A model generated the notes under the pieces. The model had not been told where the DNA came from and made no database searches. It was given only the letters and a program-made list of their open reading frames with translations. The position numbers were made by a program, and so were the translations under genes. Positions 42,738 to 50,988 of a stretch of DNA of 64,000 bases are shown here, piece by piece. The stretch is taken from assembly GCF_000024185.1 (NCBI RefSeq), contig NC_013790.1, positions 310,001 through 374,000 on the forward strand, in the 5' to 3' direction. Source of the stretch: Methanobrevibacter ruminantium M1. GTDB taxonomy: Archaea; Methanobacteriota; Methanobacteria; Methanobacteriales; Methanobacteriaceae. Numbering within the stretch: the first letter of the stretch is position 1; every line of letters begins with the position of its first letter.

Positions 42738-43829
42738 TTATCCTTTAGTCCTTAACTTCCTATAAGCTAGTGCAGTGACTGTAGATATAATCAGCATACA
42801 TATTGAAACTATTGTAGTTACCAAATCATCAAATACTAATCCTTTGGAGAAATAAGTGATTAAGATTATTGTTACAGGTATATAGAACCATTGTGCAATA
42901 TAAATTTCATTAATATTGCGGCTTAGTGTTGAAAAGAACTTGGTAATTGAATCTGGCAGATAATCTGAAATCCAATAGCATAATCCGATGAATGCGTGGG
43001 CATTTATTATGCAGAATACTGCATCCAATGTGTTTAAAAAGTAATATAAGTGAACATCCTCTGAAAAGACTCCTCCCCAATAGCGTGAGGATATGAAGAA
43101 GTAAGCAAAAGCCACAATCAATAGGATCGGCCAGTATTTAAAGAATTCCCTTTTGTCCTTGGCTCTGATGAAATACTGTCCCCAGACGTATCCCGCAACT
43201 GGGAAGATAAACCAATTGAATAAAGGAAATGCGGTATGTCCGTTTTTAGCTCCAATGAAGTGACCGAAGAATGAGCATACTGCAGGGATTCCAAAGTCAA
43301 TTCCTATTGTGAAACTGCCGATTAGAGACATTATAACTGCAATTATAATCATAGCTTTATTTGAAACTTCGAATTTCCTTAGGATTCCCATAAGGATAAA
43401 TGCCAAACCTGCAAATGCCAAGATGTCAACACAAAAGATTATTAGTCCTCCAAATAGAGGGAAAGCCTCAGCATTAACGCCAAGGTATCCGGCAAGATAA
43501 TGAGGTAAGAAGAACTCAAAGACATTTACCAAAAGGCCTAAGAGATATAGGATAATTCCTCTTTTAATCATCAAGTTCCATTGGCTGTGCCTTGAATATA
43601 CCACACCGACTCCCATGCAGAACATGAAGACGACTGCAGCATAAGGCCTTCCTAAGACATTGCCGATTATATAAGTATAAGTTGGGCTTAAGCCGACATT
43701 ATATGCTTCAACTATCATGACAGTATGTAAAAAAATCATAAATATGATTGCAAATGCCTTAGCGATATCCAGTTCGACTTGTCTTCCTGTATTAACTTTT
43801 TCATCTGAAAATAAACTTGAAATATTCAT
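42738..43829 (-). CDS. Membrane acyltransferase (DUF1624/HGSNAT-like)
   Basis: A 363-residue integral membrane protein with about 10 membrane segments. The N-terminal signature GRQVELDIAKAFAIIFMIFLHTVMIVEA, with Asp and His in the first helix, resembles the heparan-alpha-glucosaminide acetyltransferase-like and acyltransferase-3 superfamily, which moves acetyl groups from the cytoplasm to extracellular sugars. It sits between the secreted adhesin/protease gene and a membrane phosphodiesterase gene, so modification of surface glycans is a reasonable inference. The start has no ribosome binding site (CAAAATAAAATAATAATATG) and may be leaderless. Confidence 0.78.
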   Translation of the reverse strand: MNISSLFSDEKVNTGRQVELDIAKAFAIIFMIFLHTVMIVEAYNVGLSPTYTYIIGNVLGRPYAAVVFMFCMGVGVVYSRHSQWNLMIKRGIILYLLGLLVNVFEFFLPHYLAGYLGVNAEAFPLFGGLIIFCVDILAFAGLAFILMGILRKFEVSNKAMIIIAVIMSLIGSFTIGIDFGIPAVCSFFGHFIGAKNGHTAFPLFNWFIFPVAGYVWGQYFIRAKDKREFFKYWPILLIVAFAYFFISSRYWGGVFSEDVHLYYFLNTLDAVFCIINAHAFIGLCYWISDYLPDSITKFFSTLSRNINEIYIAQWFYIPVTIILITYFSKGLVFDDLVTTIVSICMLIISTVTALAYRKLRTKG

Positions 43830-43983
43830 ATTATTATTTTATTTTGGGATAGTATATATATTAATGGCTTTTAGAATTATTTTTTTATGCTTTTGCTATT
43901 AGAACAAATGATATATGTTTTTAAAATAGAATAAGTCAGTTAAGGAATTAATAGCGGAAATAAGTAAAATTAAGAATAGTTGA

Positions 43984-44056
43984 CTAAGATAAGATTAAAA
44001 TAAAAGTAAAGTTAAAAATAATTTATTAAGATAAGATTAAAATAAAAGTAAAGTTA
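43984..44056. repeat. Direct repeat after the holin/phosphodiesterase gene
   Basis: About 31 bp (starting TAAGATAAGATTAAAATAAA) occurs at 43985 and again at 44027, 42 bp apart, almost exactly. It is followed by a second pair, ACATTCTAAGAATTAT, near 44089 and 44106. These lie in the convergent-free gap after the minus-strand gene ending at 44143. Confidence 0.75.
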
Positions 44057-44142
44057 AGAAAAAAAGAAAAATTAATTATGTTATCTAACATTCTAAGAAT
44101 TATTGACATTCTAAGAATTATGTAAGAATAGTAAAAGAAGAA

Positions 44143-46137
44143 TTATTCTTCTAGAGCAGTACTGTACTCTTTTTCTAGAGCAGTTTCATCATTACTGCAC
44201 TCTTTTTCTAGGGCAGTTTCATCATTACTGTACTCTTTTTCTAGGGCAGTATTATCATTACTGTACTCTTTTAGTTTCTTTAAATTCTCTTTTAAGATTT
44301 TATAAATACTTTCAGCACCAACAATCTCTTCATCACTGACATTCCATCCTGACGGATATAAGATGAATGGTTTTGATTGGCTTCCTCCAACTCCTCCATG
44401 GCTTCCAACCAACTCTTCAAATGCACAGACCTCATCATTTTCACAGTCATAGAAGCTGTTTACCAATATATCCGGTGTGTATTTGAATGAGCTGTTTCTT
44501 TTAAGGTGTCTTGCAATGTTTTTGCCAAATCCTTCAAGAGGATTTCCTCCTATAATATCTCCAGTGTCTAAATTGTAAATGCCCTTTTTACCCATTGCAA
44601 GGTCTCCTTCATCTGATCTGATGACAATAAATCCTACATATTCATTTTCAACGATTCCAGGAATCAGTTCTGGGAAGAATTTATTTATCTCTTCTATGCT
44701 TAATCTATAGTCCCATTGGGTTAGATAGATCATTGCAAGATTTCCTGAGGCAAGGACAATAACTTCAGAGTCTCCTAACTCTTCTAGATCCTTTTCATCT
44801 ATCAGATCATCGTTCTTTCTTGAAAAAGGAAGGAATGATTCGGCATAATGGTCTTCATTTGATGACATTTTTGCAAACATCTTCATCTCTTTTGGAAGCA
44901 GGGACTTTACATAATCCTCAAAGGATTGGCCGTATCTCTGCTTGAATGTTGCACCGTTTGTTTGGCCGTGGTCTGACTGAATGACAAACTCATATTTTCT
45001 AGGAGTGTACTTATTTGTATTTATTAAACGCTCTATCTGCTTGTTCATTCCTTTAAGGGCATACCAAGAGTCCTCATCGCGAACGCCAGAATGGTGAGCT
45101 ATCTCATCATATCCTAAATAGGTTGAATATGCAACGTCAATGTCGCCGACCATCATGTCTCCAATCAATGTTGAGGTGTTGATTTCCCTCATGAAAACAT
45201 TGGTTGCAGCTCTTGTTGGAATATAGGCTATGCCACGTTTGATTCTAGGCCTGATGTTCTTTACGCTGTGCTTTATTTGGGATATGATTTCCAAGGTCAT
45301 GTCGTAAATAAACAGGCATACTATACGGGCAAAGTTGCTAGGATTTGAGAATACTGAAAACCATGCCTTGTTGTATAGTTTTCGGATGTTTAGGATTTTG
45401 CTGAATGTAAATATTACATTGTCTGTATCACCGGAGAAGAGATTGGATCTGCTGGCTCCATTATCTACAAGAAGCCCATTTCCATCTGAAATTCTCTCTT
45501 CCAATGTTGTTACTTGAGTCACTCCAGAGCATTGCATCATCTGATTGTTGTTTTTCTTTTCAATCCATCTGAATGCGGTGATGTCTTCATTATTTCCATG
45601 CAGTATCCCTGCCTGGCTTGCCCCTGTTTGTGAGGATAGGTCTGTCTCCCACATTCTTAGGGTATGTGTATTATCAATCATTGATTTGAGGGTAGGCATA
45701 TATCCCTTATCAACCGCTTCCTTTAAGACGTCATATGCAAGACCGTCAATCTCAACGATTATGAGTCCCGGATAATCTTTCACTTCCCCTTTTCTTTTCT
45801 TTTCAGCATCCCTATAGACTGACCTGTAATAGGATCCTTCATCTTCAATGGTTAATATTGTAGATAGGGCTGTTGTAACAAAGGACATTGCTAGTGGAGC
45901 TAAAATTATTGCAGGGCCTTCCACATTTATGCCGAAAAGGGGTCCGCAGAAGTTTAATAATAGGCCATTTAGAATAAGTGTCCCTATTCCAAATGATAAA
46001 ACGAGAAATGGCATTAGGATTCTGGTGAGTATAGGCCATAAGATTGCATTGATTAGACTTACAAATATGATGAATAGTGCAACATCATTGAAATTGGTTA
46101 ATTTAACTCCTAATCCAAAAAAGCTAATTAAATACAT
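44143..46137 (-). CDS. Holin-4-like membrane domain fused to an alkaline-phosphatase-superfamily phosphodiesterase
   Basis: A 664-residue protein. Residues 1-95 form about three to four membrane helices like the phage-holin-4 superfamily (FVSLINAILWPILTRILMPFLVLSFGIGTLILNGLLL). From residue 124 there is an alkaline-phosphatase/nucleotide-pyrophosphatase core: metal ligand D131 in IIVEIDG, probable nucleophile T171 in SSQTGAS, SDHGQTNGA and SHGGVGGSQSKPFILYP. It probably hydrolyses a phosphodiester or phosphonate bond, or transfers a phospho-group, at the cell surface. The C-terminus ends in an 11-residue tandem repeat (TALEKEYSNDE). Related holin/phosphatase fusions occur in clostridia. GGAATG at the start gives only a weak ribosome binding site. 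Confidence 0.82.
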   Translation of the reverse strand: MYLISFFGLGVKLTNFNDVALFIIFVSLINAILWPILTRILMPFLVLSFGIGTLILNGLLLNFCGPLFGINVEGPAIILAPLAMSFVTTALSTILTIEDEGSYYRSVYRDAEKKRKGEVKDYPGLIIVEIDGLAYDVLKEAVDKGYMPTLKSMIDNTHTLRMWETDLSSQTGASQAGILHGNNEDITAFRWIEKKNNNQMMQCSGVTQVTTLEERISDGNGLLVDNGASRSNLFSGDTDNVIFTFSKILNIRKLYNKAWFSVFSNPSNFARIVCLFIYDMTLEIISQIKHSVKNIRPRIKRGIAYIPTRAATNVFMREINTSTLIGDMMVGDIDVAYSTYLGYDEIAHHSGVRDEDSWYALKGMNKQIERLINTNKYTPRKYEFVIQSDHGQTNGATFKQRYGQSFEDYVKSLLPKEMKMFAKMSSNEDHYAESFLPFSRKNDDLIDEKDLEELGDSEVIVLASGNLAMIYLTQWDYRLSIEEINKFFPELIPGIVENEYVGFIVIRSDEGDLAMGKKGIYNLDTGDIIGGNPLEGFGKNIARHLKRNSSFKYTPDILVNSFYDCENDEVCAFEELVGSHGGVGGSQSKPFILYPSGWNVSDEEIVGAESIYKILKENLKKLKEYSNDNTALEKEYSNDETALEKECSNDETALEKEYSTALEE
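44151..44275 (-). repeat. 33-bp in-frame tandem repeat at the gene's 3' end
   Basis: CTAG(A/G)GCAGT recurs at 44175, 44208 and 44241 (33-bp spacing), with a partial unit at 44151. It encodes three full and one partial copies of the 11-residue unit TALEKEYSNDE, an acidic, probably helical or disordered tail. The near identity of units indicates recent slippage, so copy number may vary between strains. Confidence 0.9.
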
Positions 46138-46719
46138 TCCTATTATGTTTCCAAATAAATATTATTAGGCTTCTTTTAATTGTAATTTGAGGAGGCCTTT
46201 CATAATCTTGGATGCGTTTCATTTTATCCCCTATTAATCTTATTTTGCTTTTTAAAGAGTTTGCTATTAAGGCAATATCTTTTTTTTTTAAGAGTTAACT
46301 ATTAAGGCATTTTTTTTAAGAGTTTACTATTAGACAATTTATTTTGCTTTTTAACTCTTATTGTCTTGAGGAAATTTCTTAAGTTTTTAACATTCCTTAT
46401 ACAATATTATATTTATTTTTAGATTAAAAAAATTTTTTGTAAATTTTTTTAGAATTCTTTAGGGATTTCTTTTAAACGAAAGTAAATTAATTTTTTTGGG
46501 ATTATGGGGTAATGTGTTTTTTTGGGATTATGGGATTGTTCATTTTAGTATGGATGAGTATGGATGATTTGGAGCATCTGTACATAAAAATATTAAAAAA
46601 TGAAGCAGATGTCTTATCAATTAGGATTATAATTTTGAAATAATACTTATCTTTATATATTATTAATAAAATATATATAAATGTTTTATTTAACTTAATT
46701 TAATTAAAGGTGAAACAAA
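46138..46719. other. 582-bp spacer, with repeats and one weak ORF
   Basis: Repeated words AAGAGTT(A/T)ACTATTA occur near 46254, 46291 and 46318, and TTTTTTTGGGATTATGGG occurs twice (about 46491 and 46518). A possible 43-codon frame (46512-46643) is described separately. Before the DUF4013 gene a TATA-like ATATATTATTAATAAAATATATATAAAT is seen. No RNA gene was recognised. Confidence 0.4.
46512..46643 (+). CDS. Doubtful 43-codon ORF
   Basis: ATG 46512 (or ATG 46530) to TAA 46641-46643. The second half has protein-like composition (MDDLEHLYIKILKNEADVL) in an otherwise AT-rich spacer, and the first half is hydrophobic. The upstream GGGGTA is too close to the first ATG. It could be a remnant of a longer gene. 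No family is recognised. Confidence 0.2.
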   Translation: MCFFGIMGLFILVWMSMDDLEHLYIKILKNEADVLSIRIIILK

Positions 46720-47433
46720 ATGGATATAAGTGAAATAATTGGAGATGCAATTGCATATCCTATACATAATATTAAAGCTTTAGTAATTTATATGATTATT
46801 GGAATCATTACTGGAATCTTAGGTGGCGCAAGTTTCATGGGCTTACTTATGAGCCTAACAGGCAAAAACGCTCTTGCTGCTGGAGGATTTGGTATCCTTG
46901 GAGTATTAGTTCTCCTCATTGGAGCATTATTAATTACAGGATATGGTTTGGATATTGTAAAATTTGGTATTGAAAGAAGAGATGACGGTCCTGGAATTGA
47001 CTTAGTAAGACAAGTTTTAAATGCAGTTAAATTACTTATTGTCAGCATTGTTTACTACATTGTCCCTGCAATTATTGCTTGGGTATTGTTTACTCTCTTA
47101 GGTAGGGGTATATTAACTGTACTTATTGTTATGATAATTTCTATTATCTTCGCATTTGCTGAATTTATGGCAATATGCAGATTAGCTAAATATGATAGTT
47201 TAGGAGAAGCTTTAGCAATCGGTGAAGCTATTGGTGACATATCAAAAGTAGGTGTAATAAAACTTCTCGCAACTATTATTATAGTAGTTGTCATTGCAAT
47301 GATCGTATGCTTTATCTTATTATACGTTTATAAATTAAATAGCCTCATTGGAGGAATTTTATTGGGTATATTTGCTGTATACCTAACATTCTTCGCCAAT
47401 AGGGCAGCTGGTTTATTATACTCTGATGCATAA
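46720..47433 (+). CDS. DUF4013 membrane protein
   Basis: A 237-residue membrane protein with about six hydrophobic helices. The N-terminal amphipathic segment MDISEIIGDAIAYPIHNIKAL and the loop ALLITGYGLDIVKFGIERRDDGP mark the DUF4013 family, common in Methanobacteriales and of unknown function. The same layout (D-I-I/Y...SLEY/GLKYP..., later GYxYDVIKYAIDGR) is found in two other genes of this window (58462-59196 and 59225-60073). Ribosome binding site AAAGGTGAAAC. It is followed by a 51-bp tandem repeat array. Confidence 0.85.
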   Translation: MDISEIIGDAIAYPIHNIKALVIYMIIGIITGILGGASFMGLLMSLTGKNALAAGGFGILGVLVLLIGALLITGYGLDIVKFGIERRDDGPGIDLVRQVLNAVKLLIVSIVYYIVPAIIAWVLFTLLGRGILTVLIVMIISIIFAFAEFMAICRLAKYDSLGEALAIGEAIGDISKVGVIKLLATIIIVVVIAMIVCFILLYVYKLNSLIGGILLGIFAVYLTFFANRAAGLLYSDA

Positions 47434-47469
47434 ATAAACTAACTCTTTTTTCTTTTTTTTTATTTTATT

Positions 47470-47725
47470 TTTCTATTTTTTTTTATCATGATTTTATCTT
47501 TTAGGGATACTTTTTCTATTTTTTTATTTTTTTTTATCATGATTTTATCTTTTAGGGATACTTTTTCTATTTTTTTATTTTTTTTTATCATGATTTTATC
47601 TTTTAGGGATACTTTTTCTATTTTTTTATTTTTTTCTCATTATTTTATCTTTTAGGGATACTTTTTCTATTTTTTTTCTATTTGTTGATTATTTTAGGGT
47701 TATTTTATCTTTTAGGTGATGTTTT
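47470..47725. repeat. 51-bp tandem repeat array after the DUF4013 gene
   Basis: TTTTAGGGATACTTTTTCTA recurs with AGGG at 47503, 47554, 47605 and 47654 and a diverged AGGT at 47714 (spacing 51, 51, 49 and 60). Units contain TTATCATGATTTTATC, in which ATCATGAT is a small palindrome. It fills the region between two convergent genes and has no ORF. Confidence 0.9.
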
Positions 47726-47832
47726 TTCTATTTTTTTCATAGGGTGCTTTTTTATAGTTATTTGTCTTTTTAGTAATACTTAATGCTTGATTTATTATTT
47801 TTGCTATGGGCTTTTTTAAACTAATTTTAAGA

Positions 47833-48582
47833 CTATACTTTAAACAGTTTCTTTGCATTCTCTGTTGTTATTTCAATGATTTTCTCTTCTTTAATATCTA
47901 ATTCTTCTGCTAATTCTTCTATAATGTATTTTAAGTTCAGTGGTGTATTATTCTCTCCCCTTTTATCTTCTGGTGGAAGATATGGTGAATCTGTTTCTAT
48001 AAGTATATGGCTAATTCCTACTTGATTTACTGCTTTTCTTATTTTCTTGCTGTTTTTGTAGGTGATTGTCCCTCCTATTCCTATATAAAAGCCTAATTTA
48101 ACAAATTCCCTTGCCATTTCTGCTGAACCTTGGTAAGAATGAAGGGATCCAACTGCATTGTGATTCTTTAGTATGTCATAGGTGTCTTGTGATGCCTTTC
48201 TAGAATGGACTATGACTGGTAGTTTATGCTTTTCAGCAAGATCTAACATCTTTTCAAAGAGTTCCTTCTGACTGTCCTTATTTTCTTTTGTATGGTAATA
48301 GTCAAGTCCTATTTCTCCAACAGCTATTATTTTGTCATTATTGAGTTGACTGTCCAATAGATCAATCTCTTCATCACTTATTTCATCTGCAAGAGTATAG
48401 AAATATCCTAAAGCTCCATAGACATTATCATATTTGCTTGAAAGTTCTAAAATCTCCTTATTGCTTTTGGGATCAGTGCCGTTTAATATGAGGCAGATGT
48501 CGTTTTTTTGAGCTTCTTTGATTATTTCCTTTGCATTTTCCATTTCGCTATTGTAGATATGGCAGTGTGTATCTATAATCAT
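47833..48582 (-). CDS. tatD: TatD-family metal-dependent DNase
   Basis: A 249-residue TIM-barrel hydrolase. The metal ligands are clear: DTHCH at the N-terminus, AVGEIGLDYY (Glu), PVIVHSRKA (His), GSLHSYQGSAE (His) and LIETDSPYLPP (Asp). TatD enzymes are 3'-5' exonucleases acting on DNA or RNA and have been tied to repair. ATG 48582 is preferred over the upstream in-frame GTG (48594), which is part of the GTGAGG ribosome binding site. It converges with the DUF4013 gene. Confidence 0.93.
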   Translation of the reverse strand: MIIDTHCHIYNSEMENAKEIIKEAQKNDICLILNGTDPKSNKEILELSSKYDNVYGALGYFYTLADEISDEEIDLLDSQLNNDKIIAVGEIGLDYYHTKENKDSQKELFEKMLDLAEKHKLPVIVHSRKASQDTYDILKNHNAVGSLHSYQGSAEMAREFVKLGFYIGIGGTITYKNSKKIRKAVNQVGISHILIETDSPYLPPEDKRGENNTPLNLKYIIEELAEELDIKEEKIIEITTENAKKLFKV

Positions 48583-48798
48583 ATGAATCCTCACTTAAAT
48601 GATTATTCTTTTTTCAGATAGTCATTATTTATATTCATATATAGTTCTTTCAGATAGTCATTATTTATATTGATATATGGTTCTTTTTGCATTAAGTTTT
48701 TATTGTTTTAAGCCCAATAATTATATGATTGATTAAATTTAACTCTTTTTTAGTTATATTTATTTTTTATAATTTAATTTATTTTTTGGTGAGTGGAA

Positions 48799-49515
48799 AT
48801 GGATGAAAAGTTTTCAAGAACAGAAATGTTAGTTGGAAATGAAGGAATGGAAAAATTAAGAAATGCAAAGGTTGTTATTTTTGGTCTTGGTGGTGTAGGT
48901 TCCTTTGTTTGCGAAGGACTTGCAAGAAGCGGTGTAGGTAACTTTGTCTTGGTGGATTATGACAAGGTGGATGAAACAAATATAAACAGACAAGTAATTG
49001 CCACAACAAAGACAATCGGCCAATGTAAGGTTGATATCATGAAGGAGAGGATTCTAGATATCAATCCAGATGCAAATGTTGAGATTTATAAGGAATTCTA
49101 TTTGGAAGATTGTGAAATAGACATTATTACTAGTGATTTATCCTATGCCGTTGACTGCGTTGACACAATCATGGCAAAGATTGCAATTATCTGCAAGTCT
49201 AAAGAGCTTGGCGTTCCAGTTATATCATCAATGGGAACTGGAAACAAGTTGGATCCTACTATGTTTGAGGTTGCTGACATTTATGAGACTTCAGTATGTC
49301 CTCTTGCCAGAATTATGAAAAAAGACCTTAGAAAAAGAAATATAAAAGATTGTAAGGTGGTTTATTCTCAGGAGCTTCCAAAAAACACTAATGATTGTGA
49401 TATAAATAAAAATAAGGGTAAGGTAAAGGTAAAAGGAAGCATCTCTTTTGTCCCATCTGTTGCAGGTTTAATAATTGCTGGTGAAGTAATAAAAGATATT
49501 GTCAATGCTAAATAA
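48799..49515 (+). CDS. tcdA: ThiF/TcdA-type E1-like adenylating enzyme
   Basis: A 238-residue E1-like protein. The nucleotide-binding GLGGVGSFVCEGLARSGVG and DYDKVDETNINRQ are typical, with the QxxI motif and an Asp (VDCVDTI) that contacts ATP. The closest group is TcdA (CsdL/YgdL), which cyclises threonylcarbamoyl-adenosine (t6A37) of tRNA to ct6A; the segment SSMGTGNKLDPTMFEVADIYETSVCPLAR is characteristic. An adjacent upstream GTG (48793) is part of the GGTGAGTGG ribosome binding site. It could instead activate a sulfur-carrier protein, but none is nearby. Confidence 0.87.
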   Translation: MDEKFSRTEMLVGNEGMEKLRNAKVVIFGLGGVGSFVCEGLARSGVGNFVLVDYDKVDETNINRQVIATTKTIGQCKVDIMKERILDINPDANVEIYKEFYLEDCEIDIITSDLSYAVDCVDTIMAKIAIICKSKELGVPVISSMGTGNKLDPTMFEVADIYETSVCPLARIMKKDLRKRNIKDCKVVYSQELPKNTNDCDINKNKGKVKVKGSISFVPSVAGLIIAGEVIKDIVNAK

Positions 49516-49563
49516 AATAAAATTTTTGGTCAAGGTTTTTTGGCCTTCGGCCAAAAAAGCTTG
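49516..49563 (-). terminator. Hairpin element shared by two convergent genes
   Basis: Read on the minus strand after the NimA-like stop: TTTTTTGGCC-GAA-GGCCAAAAAA, followed by CCTTGACCAAAAATTTTATT. It occupies the entire 49-bp space between the tcdA stop and the NimA-like stop. Same family as the elements at 10870, 32484 and 54102. Confidence 0.75.
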
Positions 49564-49564
49564 C

Positions 49565-50035
49565 TTATTTTTCCTTAACTACTTTCCCACTCATATGCTC
49601 TATGCTGATTTCATACAGTTCTGTTACATCCAAAAGCCTATCAATTTCATCTTTTGTTTCCTCTTCGCTTGGGAAGAACTTATTTCCTAAATAGGTGAGC
49701 TTTTCTATTTTTGTTTGCTTGTCATTGATTGTTTTCATTCTTCCAAAGACAATAACACTTTTGAATGTGTACCACCAACTATCTGACTTTGTTCCTTTAT
49801 CCATTACACAAAAGGATACTTTATCGTGTTTTTTGATTGCATCTCTTTTGTGGCTGTCTTTTATTGTTCCATGGAAGTATATCTTTCCATCTACATAGAC
49901 ATGACTTAATGGAACTGCATAAGGATATTCATCATCTCCTAAAACTGCTAAGACTCCACGAGGTTCGTTAATTAGGATATCGATACATTCCTCTTTGGAT
50001 AATTCTTGTTTTGCTCTTCTCATTTTTCTAAACAT
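49565..50035 (-). CDS. NimA-like PNPOx-fold flavoprotein
   Basis: A 156-residue split-barrel protein. MRRAKQELSKEECIDILINEPRGVLAVLGDDEYPYAVPLSHVYVDGKIYFHG and KVSFCVMDKGTKSD match the nitroimidazole-resistance (NimA) and pyridoxamine-phosphate-oxidase-related group, which bind FMN and reduce small molecules. The start could be ATG 50035 or the ATG four codons later (50023); neither has a clear ribosome binding site. Its only partner in spacing is the convergent tcdA-like gene. Confidence 0.85.
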   Translation of the reverse strand: MFRKMRRAKQELSKEECIDILINEPRGVLAVLGDDEYPYAVPLSHVYVDGKIYFHGTIKDSHKRDAIKKHDKVSFCVMDKGTKSDSWWYTFKSVIVFGRMKTINDKQTKIEKLTYLGNKFFPSEEETKDEIDRLLDVTELYEISIEHMSGKVVKEK

Positions 50036-50195
50036 GTTTAAATATTGGTGGAAACTTATAAAAATACTTATTGTTGCTTTTTAAGTTTTTATTGTTGTTT
50101 TTTAAGTTTTTATTATTGTTTTTTAAGACTAGTTTAGATTTCTTTAAAAATAGTTGTTTTTTGAGCTTTTTAGATAAGTTTTAAAAAATAGTAAG

Positions 50196-50280
50196 CGCTA
50201 TGAAGAGGATTTGAACCTCTGGTGCTCTCGCACATCCGCTCTCCAGGCGGACACCTTAAGCCTGACTCAGTCACCATAGC
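50196..50280 (-). tRNA. tRNA-Ser (anticodon GGA)
   Basis: Cloverleaf with long variable arm. Anticodon stem TCCGC/GCGGA encloses CTGGAGA, giving GGA (codon UCC). Acceptor GCTATGG/TCATAGC; discriminator G, as in archaeal tRNA-Ser. No CCA encoded. Most downstream member of the minus-strand tRNA cluster. Confidence 0.96.
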
Positions 50281-50389
50281 ATTTAATTTAAAGTTTTAAT
50301 TTTAATTTCAGTGTCAATTCAAATTTATAGTTTAGTTTTAATTTAAATTTTAATTTATATTTCAATTAATTCCTTTTAATGTTATTTAA

Positions 50390-50474
50390 CGCCATGAAGA
50401 GGATTTGAACCTCTGGTACTTTCATACGTCCGCTCTCAAGGCGGATACCTTAAGCCTGACTCAGTCATCATGGC
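50390..50474 (-). tRNA. tRNA-Ser (anticodon TGA)
   Basis: Very similar to the neighbouring tRNA-Ser(GGA). Anticodon loop CTTGAGA gives TGA (codon UCA). Long variable arm; discriminator G; acceptor GCCATGA/TCATGGC. Confidence 0.96.
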
Positions 50475-50658
50475 AATTTAATTTAAGGGGAAAAGATTAA
50501 TCTTTTTATAAGATCAATCTTTTAAATTTATGGGAAAAGACTAATCTTATTTATCTAGTAAAAATAGTTTTAATCTTATATTTATGAAATAAGATCAATC
50601 TTTTTAATTTAAGAGGGAAATATTAAACCTTTAAGCTTTTTTAACTTAAAGATTTAAA

Positions 50659-50730
50659 TGAAGATAGAAAGATTCGAACTCTCATCTCTTGGTCTGGAGC
50701 CAAGCATTCTTGCCGTTAAACTATATCTTC
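50659..50730 (-). tRNA. tRNA-Trp (anticodon CCA)
   Basis: Anticodon stem CTTGG/CCAAG with loop CTCCAGA gives CCA (codon UGG). Acceptor GAAGATA/TATCTTC; discriminator A. Unlike many archaeal tRNA-Trp genes it has no intron. Confidence 0.95.
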
Positions 50731-50739
50731 TTTTTTTAA

Positions 50740-50811
50740 AGCTCTAGCTGGGACTTGAACCCAGAATTCACCTTTAGAAGAGGTGTTTGTTTCCAATTAC
50801 AACACTAAAGC
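50740..50811 (-). tRNA. tRNA-Arg (anticodon TCT)
   Basis: Anticodon stem CACCT/AGGTG with loop CTTCTAA gives TCT (codon AGA). Acceptor GCTTTAG/CTAGAGC; the discriminator position reads T, unusual for Arg. The body is strikingly close to tRNA-Gly(TCC) at 50912-50983. Confidence 0.9.
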
Positions 50812-50814
50812 AGA

Positions 50815-50887
50815 TGGACCAGTTGGGAGTCGAACCCAAAGTCTTCTCCTCGCAAGGGAGACGTCATACCAATTAGACCACAGGCCC
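50815..50887 (-). tRNA. tRNA-Ala (anticodon TGC)
   Basis: Anticodon stem TCTCC/GGAGA with loop CTTGCGA gives TGC (codon GCA). Acceptor GGGCCTG/CTGGTCC with G-T at 3-70, the alanine identity pair, and one mismatch (6-67). Discriminator A. Confidence 0.95.
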
Positions 50888-50911
50888 AGTATTTTTTTTT
50901 ATATATGAAAG

Positions 50912-50983
50912 TGCTTTAGCTGGGATTCGAACCCAGATTTCACCCTTGGAAGGGGCGGGTGTTGCCAATTACAGTACTAAAGC
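50912..50983 (-). tRNA. tRNA-Gly (anticodon TCC)
   Basis: Anticodon stem CGCCC/GGGTG with loop CTTCCAA gives TCC (codon GGA). Acceptor GCTTTAG/CTAAAGC is perfect; discriminator A. Shares about four fifths of its bases with tRNA-Arg(TCT). Confidence 0.93.
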
Positions 50984-50988
50984 AGAAA

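Noticed and set aside
50659-50730. Intron in tRNA-Trp, common in archaea
   Set aside because: The anticodon loop is a normal 7-nt CTCCAGA and the gene is of normal length.
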